Origin: Chloroflexota bacterium | GTDB lineage: Bacteria > Chloroflexota > Dehalococcoidia > Lucifugimonadales > UBA826 | Assembly (NCBI GenBank): GCA_002722155.1 | Contig: PBKS01000022.1 | Location: forward strand, 1-64,000 | Length of the DNA stretch: 64,000 nucleotides | Direction: 5' to 3' | Shown here: positions 51,421 through 61,236 of the stretch, piece by piece | How the letters are laid out: each line of letters starts with the position of its first letter | Position numbering within the stretch: position 1 is the first letter of the stretch | Program-made: the position numbers and the translations under genes | The notes under the pieces: generated by a model | What the model was told of the DNA's origin: nothing | Seen by the model: only the letters and a program-made list of their open reading frames with translations | Database searches by the model: none

Positions 51421-52743
51421 TTAATCTGGTGTTGCACTCCAGACGGTATAGTTTCCACCAAGGGGCATCGGACCTCCTGATACACCGATCTCAGCATTTA
51501 CACCTGTGATTTGTCTCCCTCCTGCTCTGCCTTGCAACTGCTGGATAGAGTCAGTATGCATCCAGAACCTGCTTCTGCCGCTGCCTATGTTTCCTCCGCT
51601 AGGAGAGACCGGATTAGGCCCCTCAATACTTATATCAGTTTGGTAAAAATCCAATGCCTCTCCGAGCTCTATACCCCTGTAGCCCAATCCTTCTATATGA
51701 AATTGGTGAAACTGGGTAAATCCGTCGTACATATTTTCAAAAGACAAATCATCCACGGTTATCCCCGCCCCTTCATAAATTTTCCTTCCTGTCAGCGCAC
51801 ATTCTGCTTCGACTTCTTCCAATGTAGGTGTAAGTCCCCTGGGAACCGCATCACTATCTGCATGATTGAGAATATAGACGGGTTTCTGCTTCATATCTTT
51901 GGCTCTCTCGGCTGTTGTAAACAGGTACGAAGCAGCACACATGATTGGTATGTCATTATCAAACAGGTTGGCAGGTTTAGCTATCCACCTTGCCAGTTGA
52001 TAATCCTCAGCGGTTAATTCTTCAGGTCTATGCTGAGCCCAATACCCTTCTGGGAACATTAACCCATTCCTCCGGGAATTGATTATGAATGGAGTCATCA
52101 TGTCATGATCTTTTCCGTATTTACGACAATATTCTGCGAACTGTAGAGCTGTCCCATAGCAGGCTGGAGCTCCCCATAGACTAGTCATTGCACTTGTACC
52201 AGCTATAGATTCCTGCGCATTTTGCCCACCTTGGTAGTACCGCCCTTCAAGGTTATGCCAAGCCTTCAATACAAGTACTGTATGAGCCAAACCATCACCT
52301 ACAGCTTGAGCTGCAACGTTCAATGCATTTGACATACAAACTGGCGCATAGACCGAGTAGTTAATATTAGTTAATTCTGGCATGTTTTTTAAAAGCCATT
52401 CCACGCTCAATTTGGCTATCCCGTCTAAAGGATCGTCGGTCTGAACAAATGAATTGATAACGTCCTGTGGCAATGGTTTATCTTTGGGCCAAAAAGCCCC
52501 GGTAGTCGTAGCAGGCACAATGACGAGACCATCAACCTGGTCAGGTGACACCCCGGCATCAGCAATCGCGTTTCTTAATGCCATGATGCTCCATGCACCC
52601 ACCGATGTCTCTGGCCTCTCATCCCACCTACGTTCTGTAGGGGAGTGCCCTACTCCCACAGCAGCTACTTTGCCTCGATGTTCCCATATTCCCATACCCT
52701 CCTGACTTCTATACATTGAAGGAGGCGCGTATCCTGTTGCCAT
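51421..52743 (-). CDS. Thiolase-like protein (SCP2/lipid-transfer thiolase family)
   Basis: KVAAVGVGHSPTERRWDERPETSVGAWSIMALRNAIADAGVSPDQVDGLVI; APVCMSNALNVAAQAV; NPVSPSGGNIGSGR. Confidence 0.88.
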   Translation of the reverse strand: MATGYAPPSMYRSQEGMGIWEHRGKVAAVGVGHSPTERRWDERPETSVGAWSIMALRNAIADAGVSPDQVDGLVIVPATTTGAFWPKDKPLPQDVINSFVQTDDPLDGIAKLSVEWLLKNMPELTNINYSVYAPVCMSNALNVAAQAVGDGLAHTVLVLKAWHNLEGRYYQGGQNAQESIAGTSAMTSLWGAPACYGTALQFAEYCRKYGKDHDMMTPFIINSRRNGLMFPEGYWAQHRPEELTAEDYQLARWIAKPANLFDNDIPIMCAASYLFTTAERAKDMKQKPVYILNHADSDAVPRGLTPTLEEVEAECALTGRKIYEGAGITVDDLSFENMYDGFTQFHQFHIEGLGYRGIELGEALDFYQTDISIEGPNPVSPSGGNIGSGRSRFWMHTDSIQQLQGRAGGRQITGVNAEIGVSGGPMPLGGNYTVWSATPD

Positions 52744-52791
52744 GTTAATTATCCCCTTTTACTAGGCTATAAATGCCAATCCCGATAAATC

Positions 52792-53199
52792 TTATTTAAC
52801 TACCTTCCACTCCGGTATCTTTTGTCCATTAGCACTCTCCTCAAACACAACCTCAACCGCAGATCCCACAGGAACATCATCTACCGGGGTACCAGGCAGA
52901 TGGGAGTACATTTGAATACCAGGATCATCATCAAGCATGATGACCGCAACGTTAAACGGTTGATCATCTTGAAGAAGTCTTATCGGACAATCGTGTACAA
53001 CTCCGTAGTTGTATATCCGACCTGTTCCGCTCATTTCCTTCCACTCGAGATTATCCCCAGATTTACATAGTCCGCAATCCGCCGCAGGAGGATGCTGAAG
53101 ACGGTCACATTGAGAACAGTTTTGAATAACCAGTTTGGATTCATTTGCCGCTGACCAAAATGGAGCCGTGAGATCATCCGGAATCACTCCTTGTTTCAC
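52792..53199 (-). CDS. DUF35 Zn-ribbon/OB-fold protein (acyl-CoA-associated)
   Basis: FWSAANESKLVIQNCSQCDRLQHPPAADCGLCKSGDNLEWKEMSGTGRIYNYGVVH. Confidence 0.93.
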   Translation of the reverse strand: MKQGVIPDDLTAPFWSAANESKLVIQNCSQCDRLQHPPAADCGLCKSGDNLEWKEMSGTGRIYNYGVVHDCPIRLLQDDQPFNVAVIMLDDDPGIQMYSHLPGTPVDDVPVGSAVEVVFEESANGQKIPEWKVVK

Positions 53200-53277
53200 C
53201 TAAACCCTCCTTTTCCATTTTCCATGGATGCCTTATTAAAATCATATATAGAAAGGCACTTTGTACCTAGATTTGAT

Positions 53278-54591
53278 CTATTTAAGAAAGATAACCCCTT
53301 TGCCATCCAAGGATCTTAGATCTGACTCTGAATATCCAACATCATTTGAAAGGATAGACCTCGTATGCTCTCCTACTAGCGGTGCCCTAAAAGCCTGCCA
53401 GGGAGATTCGGTAAATCGATAAGGCCTACCAACATATTTGAAACTCACACCCTCACCTATCTCGGGATGGGCTATATCCTCAAACATTTGTCGATCTTCA
53501 GCAAAATGGGGATCATGCAAATTCTCTTCGGGTGACCTTACCTCACCCCACGGAAACTTTAGTTTTTGAGCACCCCTGTAGATCTCTTCTGACGTTCGAG
53601 AAGCAATGAATCTTCGGACAACCTCAAAAGCATGATCAGAATCTGTAGTATCAGATGAAGCTCTCATGCCCCTAGGGCCACCTCTGGCCATATCTTTATA
53701 TTTTTCCTCTTGTAAATCCTCTGCCTTCCCAAATTCTGCCATCCAAGCTACTAATGACAACCACGAATGCAAGTTATTGAATAGTTGGAATACAATCAAA
53801 TATTTCCCATCAGCTGTCTTACATAAAGTCTTAGGAGTAGGAACAGTTGAATGATGTCTCCCTGTCTGCCTAAAAACTATTTCTTTCTCATAAAGATAGC
53901 TCGGAAGGGCATGCTCAGTGGTCGAATTACATGCTTCGTGGACTGATACATCAATGTACTGACCCTTTCCGGAAAAATGCCTATTAAACAGTGCGGCAAG
54001 AGTTCCAATTAAACCATAGTGCGAGGCAATCTTATTTCCATGATCTCCACTTGGTCTGATGGGAGGGCTACCTGGCAAATCGTCATAACCACAAGAATGC
54101 ATAATCCCACCCATAGCCAAGGCCACCAAGTCATTCGACTTATAGTCTCGGTAAGGTCCATCCTGCCCAAAAGCGGTCAAAGAAGTCATAATCAACTGTT
54201 GATTATGAGTCGACAGATCTTTGTACCCCAAACCCATAGAGGGCAGATATCCTGGCTCACAATCTTCTAGAAATACATCGGCTCTACCCACCAATTTCCT
54301 GATTAGCTCTTGACCTTCAGAGGTTTCGATGTTTATTTCTATACTTTCTTTTGAGGTATTATGCGACCAGAAAAATAAACTCCGGTCTGGATGAGGATCA
54401 TCATGCATAAAGGGACCGATCTGCCGTTCAATAGCTCCACCCAAAGGTTCGATTTTTATTACCCTGGCCCCCATGTCACCCATTAGCTTCCCCATGAAAT
54501 GACCTCTAGCACCACACAGTTCAACAACCGTTATACCCTCAAGGGCCCCGCCAACTCTATATTGGGGTGATTGTTCAAAACCTTTAATCAT
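53278..54591 (-). CDS. CaiB/BaiF family III CoA-transferase (type A, pair 3)
   Basis: LEGITVVELCGARGHFMGKLMGDMGARVIKIEPLGG; TSLTAFGQDGPYRDYKSNDLVALAMGG; LVGEHTRSILS; 4-nt overlap with the upstream CoA-transferase gene. Confidence 0.93.
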   Translation of the reverse strand: MIKGFEQSPQYRVGGALEGITVVELCGARGHFMGKLMGDMGARVIKIEPLGGAIERQIGPFMHDDPHPDRSLFFWSHNTSKESIEINIETSEGQELIRKLVGRADVFLEDCEPGYLPSMGLGYKDLSTHNQQLIMTSLTAFGQDGPYRDYKSNDLVALAMGGIMHSCGYDDLPGSPPIRPSGDHGNKIASHYGLIGTLAALFNRHFSGKGQYIDVSVHEACNSTTEHALPSYLYEKEIVFRQTGRHHSTVPTPKTLCKTADGKYLIVFQLFNNLHSWLSLVAWMAEFGKAEDLQEEKYKDMARGGPRGMRASSDTTDSDHAFEVVRRFIASRTSEEIYRGAQKLKFPWGEVRSPEENLHDPHFAEDRQMFEDIAHPEIGEGVSFKYVGRPYRFTESPWQAFRAPLVGEHTRSILSNDVGYSESDLRSLDGKGVIFLK

Positions 54592-55838
54592 GCTATCCCT
54601 TCCTCAAAAAGAATACCCAACTCCTCCGGGCTAACACCCAGTAGCTCTGTATATATCTCAGCAGAATGCTCTCCAAGCAGAGGGGGAGGTCTATCAAGGC
54701 TCCAAGGAGTCTCTGACATTTTCATAGGGATAGATTCCACTTTCGCTATTCCAAGCTCTTCATGTGGAATTTCGGCGATAAAATTTCTATGCTCTAACTG
54801 AGCGTCTTTCTCTACCCTTTCCTCTGGTGTCTGGACGGCACCTGCAGGTACCCCAGCGCCTTGAAGAATTTCAAATACCTCATGTGGAGTATGGTTAATA
54901 GTCCATTCAGCTATCAATTCATCTAGAGCGTCTTGATTTTCAAATCTAGAACTCATGTTTTCAAAGCGTGCCTCTCTAGCCCACGAAGGATTTCCTACAA
55001 CTTTTGTGAAACTTTCCCATTCATCTTCTGTAGACACCGCGATAACACACCACCTATCCTCACCTTTACATGGATAAGTGTTGTGAGGGGCGACACCTCG
55101 TTCTGGAGCCCTATTTCCTGGTGGCATTTCATCTCTTCGGAAAGGTCGGTTATTTACCGTATAATCAAGAATTGCAGTGCCTGTAAGGCCTATTCCACTT
55201 TCCACCTGAGAAAGATCAAGATGCTGGCCTTTACCTGTTCTGTTTCTGTGGATTAGTGCCATCATAATGGCAATCGTTCCATAGAAGCCTCCCGTGTGGT
55301 CCATATATGAAAACCCCCATCCTGCCGAGTCTTCTCCTGGCAATCCAGACATGTAAGTCAATCCTGAGAGAGCTTGAGCCGTAGGGCCCCAGGTAACAAA
55401 GTCTCGATCTCTCCCACTATGGCCAAACCCTGACATACTGCAATAGATGATTTTTGGATTTATTTTCTTTTGTTCTTCATATCCCAATCCCCATTTCTCA
55501 AGTACCCTAGAACTGAAATTTTCCACAATCACATCTGATTTTTTTATAAGTTCTTTAAGGAGTTCCATTCCCCTTGGATGCATAACATTTAATGTAAGAC
55601 TTCTCTTGTTACGATTGAGTGTTGTAAACAAGGGGCTTCGATTAGGAGAATTAGAACCCCCGACCGGTTTACTGGCACGAATATAATCCAAGTTGGCATC
55701 ATTCTCCACCTTAATTACATCAGCCCCAAAATCTCCCAGTATTCTGGTACATTGCGGTCCCGCAACGATCCAGGAAAAATCTATTACCCTTACCCCTTCA
55801 AGAGCGTTTTTTCTAATCGTATTTTCCGGTTCCGACAC
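54588..55838 (-). CDS. CaiB/BaiF family III CoA-transferase (type B, pair 3)
   Basis: LEGVRVIDFSWIVAGPQCTRILGDFGADVIKVE; CSMSGFGHSGRDRDFVTWGPTAQALSGLTY; LLGEHSAEIYTELLG. Confidence 0.95.
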   Translation of the reverse strand: MSEPENTIRKNALEGVRVIDFSWIVAGPQCTRILGDFGADVIKVENDANLDYIRASKPVGGSNSPNRSPLFTTLNRNKRSLTLNVMHPRGMELLKELIKKSDVIVENFSSRVLEKWGLGYEEQKKINPKIIYCSMSGFGHSGRDRDFVTWGPTAQALSGLTYMSGLPGEDSAGWGFSYMDHTGGFYGTIAIMMALIHRNRTGKGQHLDLSQVESGIGLTGTAILDYTVNNRPFRRDEMPPGNRAPERGVAPHNTYPCKGEDRWCVIAVSTEDEWESFTKVVGNPSWAREARFENMSSRFENQDALDELIAEWTINHTPHEVFEILQGAGVPAGAVQTPEERVEKDAQLEHRNFIAEIPHEELGIAKVESIPMKMSETPWSLDRPPPLLGEHSAEIYTELLGVSPEELGILFEEGIA

Positions 55839-55966
55839 AAATATCCCCTTGACATTTCTTATGAACTAGATCGGATGTTTCCTATCCAGCATCATCCTAT
55901 TGAATTTCCGAAAAAGTATCAATATCTGAACTTTTGCGATAGCGATATATTGTTCAAACGATATAT

Positions 55967-57067
55967 TTATGGCAATTTGCCAGATTTCATCAAATCATCC
56001 ATCAGATCATCATAGTCATCACGATTTACCGGCAAGGAGACTCTCTCACCCGTACAAGAAGACAAGGTGATGGCAGCCACTAATTCCTGTGCCTTGCTAC
56101 CCTCTTCACCGGTAATCATCGGGTCGCGGTTTTCAAGAATAGCTCTGCAAAAATCATCTATCGCTGGAGCATGGGTGTTCTCTATCTCCTCCAAGACAAA
56201 TTTTTCTTCAGTGGTTTTAGGAGAGACAAACATACCCTGAGCATTGTTCATAAATTCTTGCAGCGGGGTTTCTAAGTGGTGTAATGAAATATTCCAATCA
56301 TCCCCTATGATAGCACCCCGCTCTCCATATATTTCCATGCGTTGCCGCGGCGGAGCCTGCACAGTATCGCAATTCAAAGTGGCTAGAAACCCATCACTAT
56401 ATTCCAGCAATGCACTAGCATAATCCTCTACTTCAATATCGTGCTTTAAGGTTCTCATTTGGCCAAAAACCGAGTCAGGAAGACCAACCAGAGAAACAAA
56501 AAGATCAATAGCGTGAATCCCTTGATTAAGCAAGGCCCCACCCCCCTCTAATCCCCATGTACCTCTCCATGGCAATTGGTTGTAATAATCTTGGGTTCTA
56601 AACATACCACTGGAAACTGTGGCACGATATATTTCACCTATGGCTCCAGAATCCATAAGCCCTTTCATCTTTAATGACTCACTTCGGAATCGATTATTAA
56701 ACAAAACTGAAAGTTTCAAATTATATTTTCGAGCTGCAGATACGATTACGTCCGCCTCAGATGGAGTCACGCCAATAGGCTTTTCTACGAGAACATGTTT
56801 GCCTGCCTTAAAAGATTCTAAAGCGATCTCCTTGTGAGAAGGATGAGGAGTGGCTATGACAATAGCGTCTACATCTGGATCGTTTAACACGTCAGGAAGG
56901 GTAAAATAAGCCTTTACTCCGAGCCTTGCTGCCTGTTTCTCTAATGGGGCTTGCTTACGTGCATTTACACCTACTAACCTGCAAGTAGTCAGTTGCTTTA
57001 TAGCCTCAATATGTCTGTCGCCTATGGCCCCAGTCGAACCGATTATAGCTAATCCTATTTGTTCCAA
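55967..57067 (-). CDS. Gfo/Idh/MocA family oxidoreductase
   Basis: IGLAIIGSTGAIGDRHIEAIKQL; AIVIATPHPSHKEIALESFKAGKHVLVEKPIGVTPSEADVIV. Confidence 0.95.
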   Translation of the reverse strand: MEQIGLAIIGSTGAIGDRHIEAIKQLTTCRLVGVNARKQAPLEKQAARLGVKAYFTLPDVLNDPDVDAIVIATPHPSHKEIALESFKAGKHVLVEKPIGVTPSEADVIVSAARKYNLKLSVLFNNRFRSESLKMKGLMDSGAIGEIYRATVSSGMFRTQDYYNQLPWRGTWGLEGGGALLNQGIHAIDLFVSLVGLPDSVFGQMRTLKHDIEVEDYASALLEYSDGFLATLNCDTVQAPPRQRMEIYGERGAIIGDDWNISLHHLETPLQEFMNNAQGMFVSPKTTEEKFVLEEIENTHAPAIDDFCRAILENRDPMITGEEGSKAQELVAAITLSSCTGERVSLPVNRDDYDDLMDDLMKSGKLP

Positions 57068-57377
57068 TTCAATTTTCTCCTTATCAATGGCAGTTAAGTA
57101 AGGGATGCCTTCCTCTCACTCGATCATCACTTTTTCATTTTATTCATTTCAAATACAACTCAGCTATCTTAATGTCGGATTGTATTCCCTTTTTGATCTG
57201 TGTGAAGATTAGGTTATATCAGCGATACTATTTAACATTGGCCAATATCTATCAATAGTAAATAGACCCTCAACTATGATAGAGTCAGCACACTTTAGGA
57301 ATGTCTACTCCATCAAATTTCAATCTAGTAAATCGAACATTACCGTTCATAAGTTAGCCAATTTCAGGAGATAAACT

Positions 57378-57705
57378 ATGTCAAAATATCTAGGTACGAT
57401 CAATGTGACTCCCGAAGGGTTCAAGGGAATAGTTGGAAACCCTCAAAATAGACAAGAAGTAAATACTCCTCTATTCAATTCTCTTGGATTTGAAATAGAA
57501 CATTACTGGTTCGGGGTAGGAGAAAACAACATATATAGTTTTCGGCGCAACAGATAATGATGTTGACGTTCAAGCCTTGGTTATGGCCGTTTGTGCCTCT
57601 GGGATAGTTAATACAATGAGAGCTGTCCGCATCATCGATGCGGAAGAAGGGAAAAGAGCAGCAGAGAAAGCGTCGGCGATACTATATTCCCCTCCCGGCA
57701 GCTAA
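57378..57705 (+). pseudogene. GYD-domain protein interrupted by a +1 frameshift near 57531-57537
   Basis: Frame 1 MSKYLGTINVTPEGFKGIVGNPQNRQEVNTPLFNSLGFEIEHYWFGVGENNIY, then skipping one nt VFGATDNDVDVQALVMAVCASGIVNTMRAVRIIDAEEGKRAAEKASAILYSPPGS-stop; preceded by CAGGAG. Both halves fall under the ORF-track length cutoff. Confidence 0.8.
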
Positions 57706-57934
57706 TAAATTCAAAAAACTCATCGAGTAAATTTAGAGGCCACTGTCATTTGCTCATTAGCAGTCTGTAGAAGATTTAGAGAAAGGTAAATGACACCGGA
57801 AATTATATTACCTATATAATGCCCCACCGCTGAATAGGGCAGTGTTCAAATCATCCCAATAAAGGGTCGTCCCATTAACTTTCGCCACACCAAAACCGTG
57901 GCTGACTCAGTTGATGAATTACCCGGCTAGCTAT

Positions 57935-59254
57935 TTAATTTTTTTTAAAAATATTAGAGGGTCTCTGCAAACCGTAGTGTTCACGCAATGTATCTCCATG
58001 ATATTCCGTACGGAACAAACCTTTCTTTTGTAATAAAGGAATCACTTCATCAACAAAGACATCTAACATTTTAGGAAGAACAGGCGGCATAAAATTGATC
58101 CCATCAGCAACCCCATCAGTAAACCAATCTTCTATTAAATCTGCAATCTGTTCAGGTGTACCTGCAACGACATAATGTCCACGTGCCCCGGCCATTCTAG
58201 ACAATAATTGGCGCAATGTAAGGTTTTCAGCTTTTACCGCCCCAACTATGACTTCAGTTCGACTACGTGCAGATTCAACCGTAGACGGATCTGGAAAATC
58301 ATCTGGAGTAAGTGGTTTGTCAAGAGGAAGATGCGAAAAATCTGTTCCTCCAAAGCGGGCGGATAATCTCGATCTTCCGACTTCAGGATCTGTCAAATCA
58401 TTTAGTTCTTCGCTGTAACGATTCGCTTCAGCCTCTGTGGAACCAATTACCGGGCTTAATCCAGGCAATATTAAACATTGATCTTGACTCCTTCCCCTAG
58501 CCTTTATCAAGGATTTCAAATCAGAATAAAACGTTTTGGCCGTTTCTTTCTGCATATGTGCAGTGAATACTGCTTCAGCATACTGAGCTGCGAAACGTCT
58601 TCCTGTATCAGATGATCCGGCTTGAACGAGTACAGGTCGACCTTGGGGACCTCGAGGTATATTTAGTGGACCTGCAATTTTGTAATATTCCCCTTTGTGC
58701 TTAATTGGACGAACAGCACCATCCTGCAAGAACAATCCATTTTCCCTATCGTCAAGAATAGCGTCATCAGACCAGCTATCCCACAGATTCATCGCGACTT
58801 CCATAAATTCGTCTGCTCGTCGATACCGTTCCTCGTGACTAATTTGGGTTTCGTATCCATAGTTCCGAGAAGCAGGTTCGGACCATGATGTCACTATATT
58901 CCAACCAACACGGCCATTACTGATATGATCCAAAGAAGCGAACTGCCTAATTAAATTGAAGGGCTCAGTATATGTTGTTGAAGCTGTAGCGATAAGGCCG
59001 ATTTTTTTTGTTGAGACCGCAACGGCACCTAAAGCGGTTATAGGCTCAAGCCCTACCTGAGCCCCTCCACCTTGAAATGCAAGCTGGTCGGCTAAGAAAA
59101 TTGAATCAAATAACCCTTCTTCAGCTCTTTGAGAAAGTTGTTGAAGATATCTTATATCCGTCGATGCTAAAGGCGATGCGTCAGGATGTCTCCATGAAGC
59201 TTCATGGTGGCCTTTGCTGCTAATAAATAAATTCAAATGCAATTGACGTTTCAT
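57935..59254 (-). CDS. LLM-class flavin-dependent monooxygenase (NtaA/SnaA/DszA family)
   Basis: SSKGHHEASWRHPDASPLASTDIRYLQQLSQRAEEGLFDSIFLADQLAF; RQFASLDHISNGRVGWNIVTSWSEPASRNYG; GPQGRPVLVQAGSSDTGRRFAAQYAEAVFT. Confidence 0.95.
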   Translation of the reverse strand: MKRQLHLNLFISSKGHHEASWRHPDASPLASTDIRYLQQLSQRAEEGLFDSIFLADQLAFQGGGAQVGLEPITALGAVAVSTKKIGLIATASTTYTEPFNLIRQFASLDHISNGRVGWNIVTSWSEPASRNYGYETQISHEERYRRADEFMEVAMNLWDSWSDDAILDDRENGLFLQDGAVRPIKHKGEYYKIAGPLNIPRGPQGRPVLVQAGSSDTGRRFAAQYAEAVFTAHMQKETAKTFYSDLKSLIKARGRSQDQCLILPGLSPVIGSTEAEANRYSEELNDLTDPEVGRSRLSARFGGTDFSHLPLDKPLTPDDFPDPSTVESARSRTEVIVGAVKAENLTLRQLLSRMAGARGHYVVAGTPEQIADLIEDWFTDGVADGINFMPPVLPKMLDVFVDEVIPLLQKKGLFRTEYHGDTLREHYGLQRPSNIFKKN

Positions 59255-59587
59255 AATGGTACCTGTCCGCTAGATTATGGCTACAACACCACCAGTGACC
59301 TCTGTCTTGAGAGTATAACCTAGCTAATATTCAGGATGTAAACTGGGAGGTGAAATCCTCAGGATTGCAAGGTAAGTATCACATTTTGGTATGCGCCCCA
59401 AGTTCAATAGCAAGCCTTTTAAATCCTTTGCCTGTCCTCATCTGTCAAGATTAGGTACATTTACTTAACACACCGTACCAAGCTCAACAGAATTACGATG
59501 CAGAATTAAGTTCAGGTGACTATTTATTAATTGAGTGTCTGAGATCATAACTGTGGACTTCACGCGAATAATAATAGGCCCTCTATG

Positions 59588-60130
59588 TTACGCAAGAAGT
59601 ATGGACAGAACATTAGGTAGCATTTCCTCACACCTAGCCCTTAGTTCAGACCTATCCAGTGATGATATAGGATGCTCCGTGTAAACGATCTCATATTCCT
59701 CGGCCCCCCACATTTCCGCCATTGACTCTGAAGTGACTCTAAATATATCCGTACATATTGTTACTGAAGGAATACCAGCTTTTTCAATATGTATCCCGTC
59801 GTGCACACTGCACGCGCTACATGACCCTCAACTTCCTATGGCCACAATGGCAAAATCACACTCCTTTGCAATCTTCTCAATGATGGCTGGTTCCGTCGGC
59901 TTACCAGCTGCGGGTTTTTCGTGATAGAGCTGGCAAGATATAGCATATTTTTCATTTAATAGCGAAGAAAATTCCTCAAGCAATTCCTTCGCATTTTCTT
60001 TAGAGTCATCAATCAAGCCAACTTTTTTATTGCGAATCTCTTCAAGTCTCTCTGACAACGTGAATTCTGGCACTATTGCGTATGTCTTAGGATCCACCAA
60101 CTGATGGATCTCTGATCGTGTGATCGTCAT
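59588..60130 (-). CDS. UGSC-type selenoprotein: TGA at 59828-59830 probably decoded as selenocysteine (…CDFAIVAIGS-U-GSCSACSVHDGIHIEKAG…)
   Basis: The track ORFs 59828..60130 and 59588..59806 are in the same frame, separated by one TGA, and form a continuous 180-aa product across UGSCSAC; SECIS-like hairpin just downstream of the TGA. Confidence 0.85.
59789..59822 (-). promoter_or_regulatory. Candidate bacterial SECIS element
   Basis: mRNA after UGA: GGGUC-AUGUA-GCG-CGUGCA-GUG-UGCACG-ACGGGA-UACAU. Lower stem AUGUA/UACAU, upper stem CGUGCA/UGCACG, apical GUG starting 20 nt after the UGA. Confidence 0.75.
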
Positions 60131-60168
60131 GTCCCTCTCCTATTTGAATCTGAATTTTTATTAATCTA

Positions 60169-61236
60169 TTAGAGGTCCTTTATCTCTAAAGTAACAGCAG
60201 TGGATGATATCTTGGGTAATTCACTGTGAATCACAGCACTCCGGTACCCAGAGGCCTCTGGGGAACCTGCATAAACAATTAAGATATCTTCTGGAGCCGG
60301 CACCAATAGAGCATATCGGTCATCATCTCCATCCTGATAGTCACCTCCAATCGCTCGTACACGCTTTAGATCTCCAACAGATCTTCGTATTTTAGGGTAT
60401 ATATATTCCCTAACATCATCCTTACTCCACCCTTCCCAAAAGTCAGAGGCACCTGCGATGGTAATCATCAACTGTCCCTGCCTTACCAAAGATCCATTTC
60501 CAGCCACTGAATCATCGTTCGCAAGGGAAGTCCCCAAAGTAGACGCGACGTCGATCAGAGAGTCTAAAGCGGCGTATTTATCCGCTGCGGACCTGACTTG
60601 TCTCGGTTCCCATGCCGCTAAAACAGTAACAGCATTTTGATCTTTTTCGAAACCGCGCTCCACATGCAATGGATCCCAATGAGTTTCTAGCTCATTTTCA
60701 GCTATGCAGTAGGTATATTTTCCTGGATGCCCGATATTCGTCCTATCAAATATGCCAGGAATAGATCCACACGCATTCATTAATATCAACCTGATGGCCC
60801 GCCCTATGGTGGCGTTGGCCCTATTACCTGGGCCAAATAAATTATCCTTCGAATTCATTCCAATTTCTCTCGATATTGGCCCGTTAACTACTACTAAAAC
60901 ACCGGCGCCCCCCTGACTGGAAGACGGGCCAATCAGATTAAATTCTGAAGTGAGCATCGCTTCGGTAGCAGCGACGACAACGGGGAAATATTCTGGAAGG
61001 CAACCAGCCATTACAGCATTTGCAGCTGTTTTTAAAAGTGAAATTTGGCGCCTTCTCTCCGGAACCTCACCTAAAATTTCATCCGGATCCCGTCCGACAT
61101 AATCTATAAACTCTTGAACTCTGTATTGCTCCGGAGGAACGACAGGCAGACCGTCAGTCCAGCCTAGTGAATAACACTCTTCTATTGCATCTATGACGTT
61201 GGCCCATTCGACATTCTTGATTTCGTAATCTGGCAT
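60169..61236 (-). CDS. Conserved-looking hypothetical protein, operon partner of the UGSC selenoprotein
   Basis: ATG 61236 preceded by AGGAAT; DGLPVVPPEQYRVQEFIDYVGRDPDEILGEVPERRRQISLLKTAANAVMAGCLPEYFPVVVAATEAML. ORF-track start is 61263. Confidence 0.8.
   Translation of the reverse strand: MPDYEIKNVEWANVIDAIEECYSLGWTDGLPVVPPEQYRVQEFIDYVGRDPDEILGEVPERRRQISLLKTAANAVMAGCLPEYFPVVVAATEAMLTSEFNLIGPSSSQGGAGVLVVVNGPISREIGMNSKDNLFGPGNRANATIGRAIRLILMNACGSIPGIFDRTNIGHPGKYTYCIAENELETHWDPLHVERGFEKDQNAVTVLAAWEPRQVRSAADKYAALDSLIDVASTLGTSLANDDSVAGNGSLVRQGQLMITIAGASDFWEGWSKDDVREYIYPKIRRSVGDLKRVRAIGGDYQDGDDDRYALLVPAPEDILIVYAGSPEASGYRSAVIHSELPKISSTAVTLEIKDL

Noticed and set aside
51511-52017. 168-aa plus-strand ORF
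   Set aside because: Antisense to the thiolase-like gene, which has clear family motifs.
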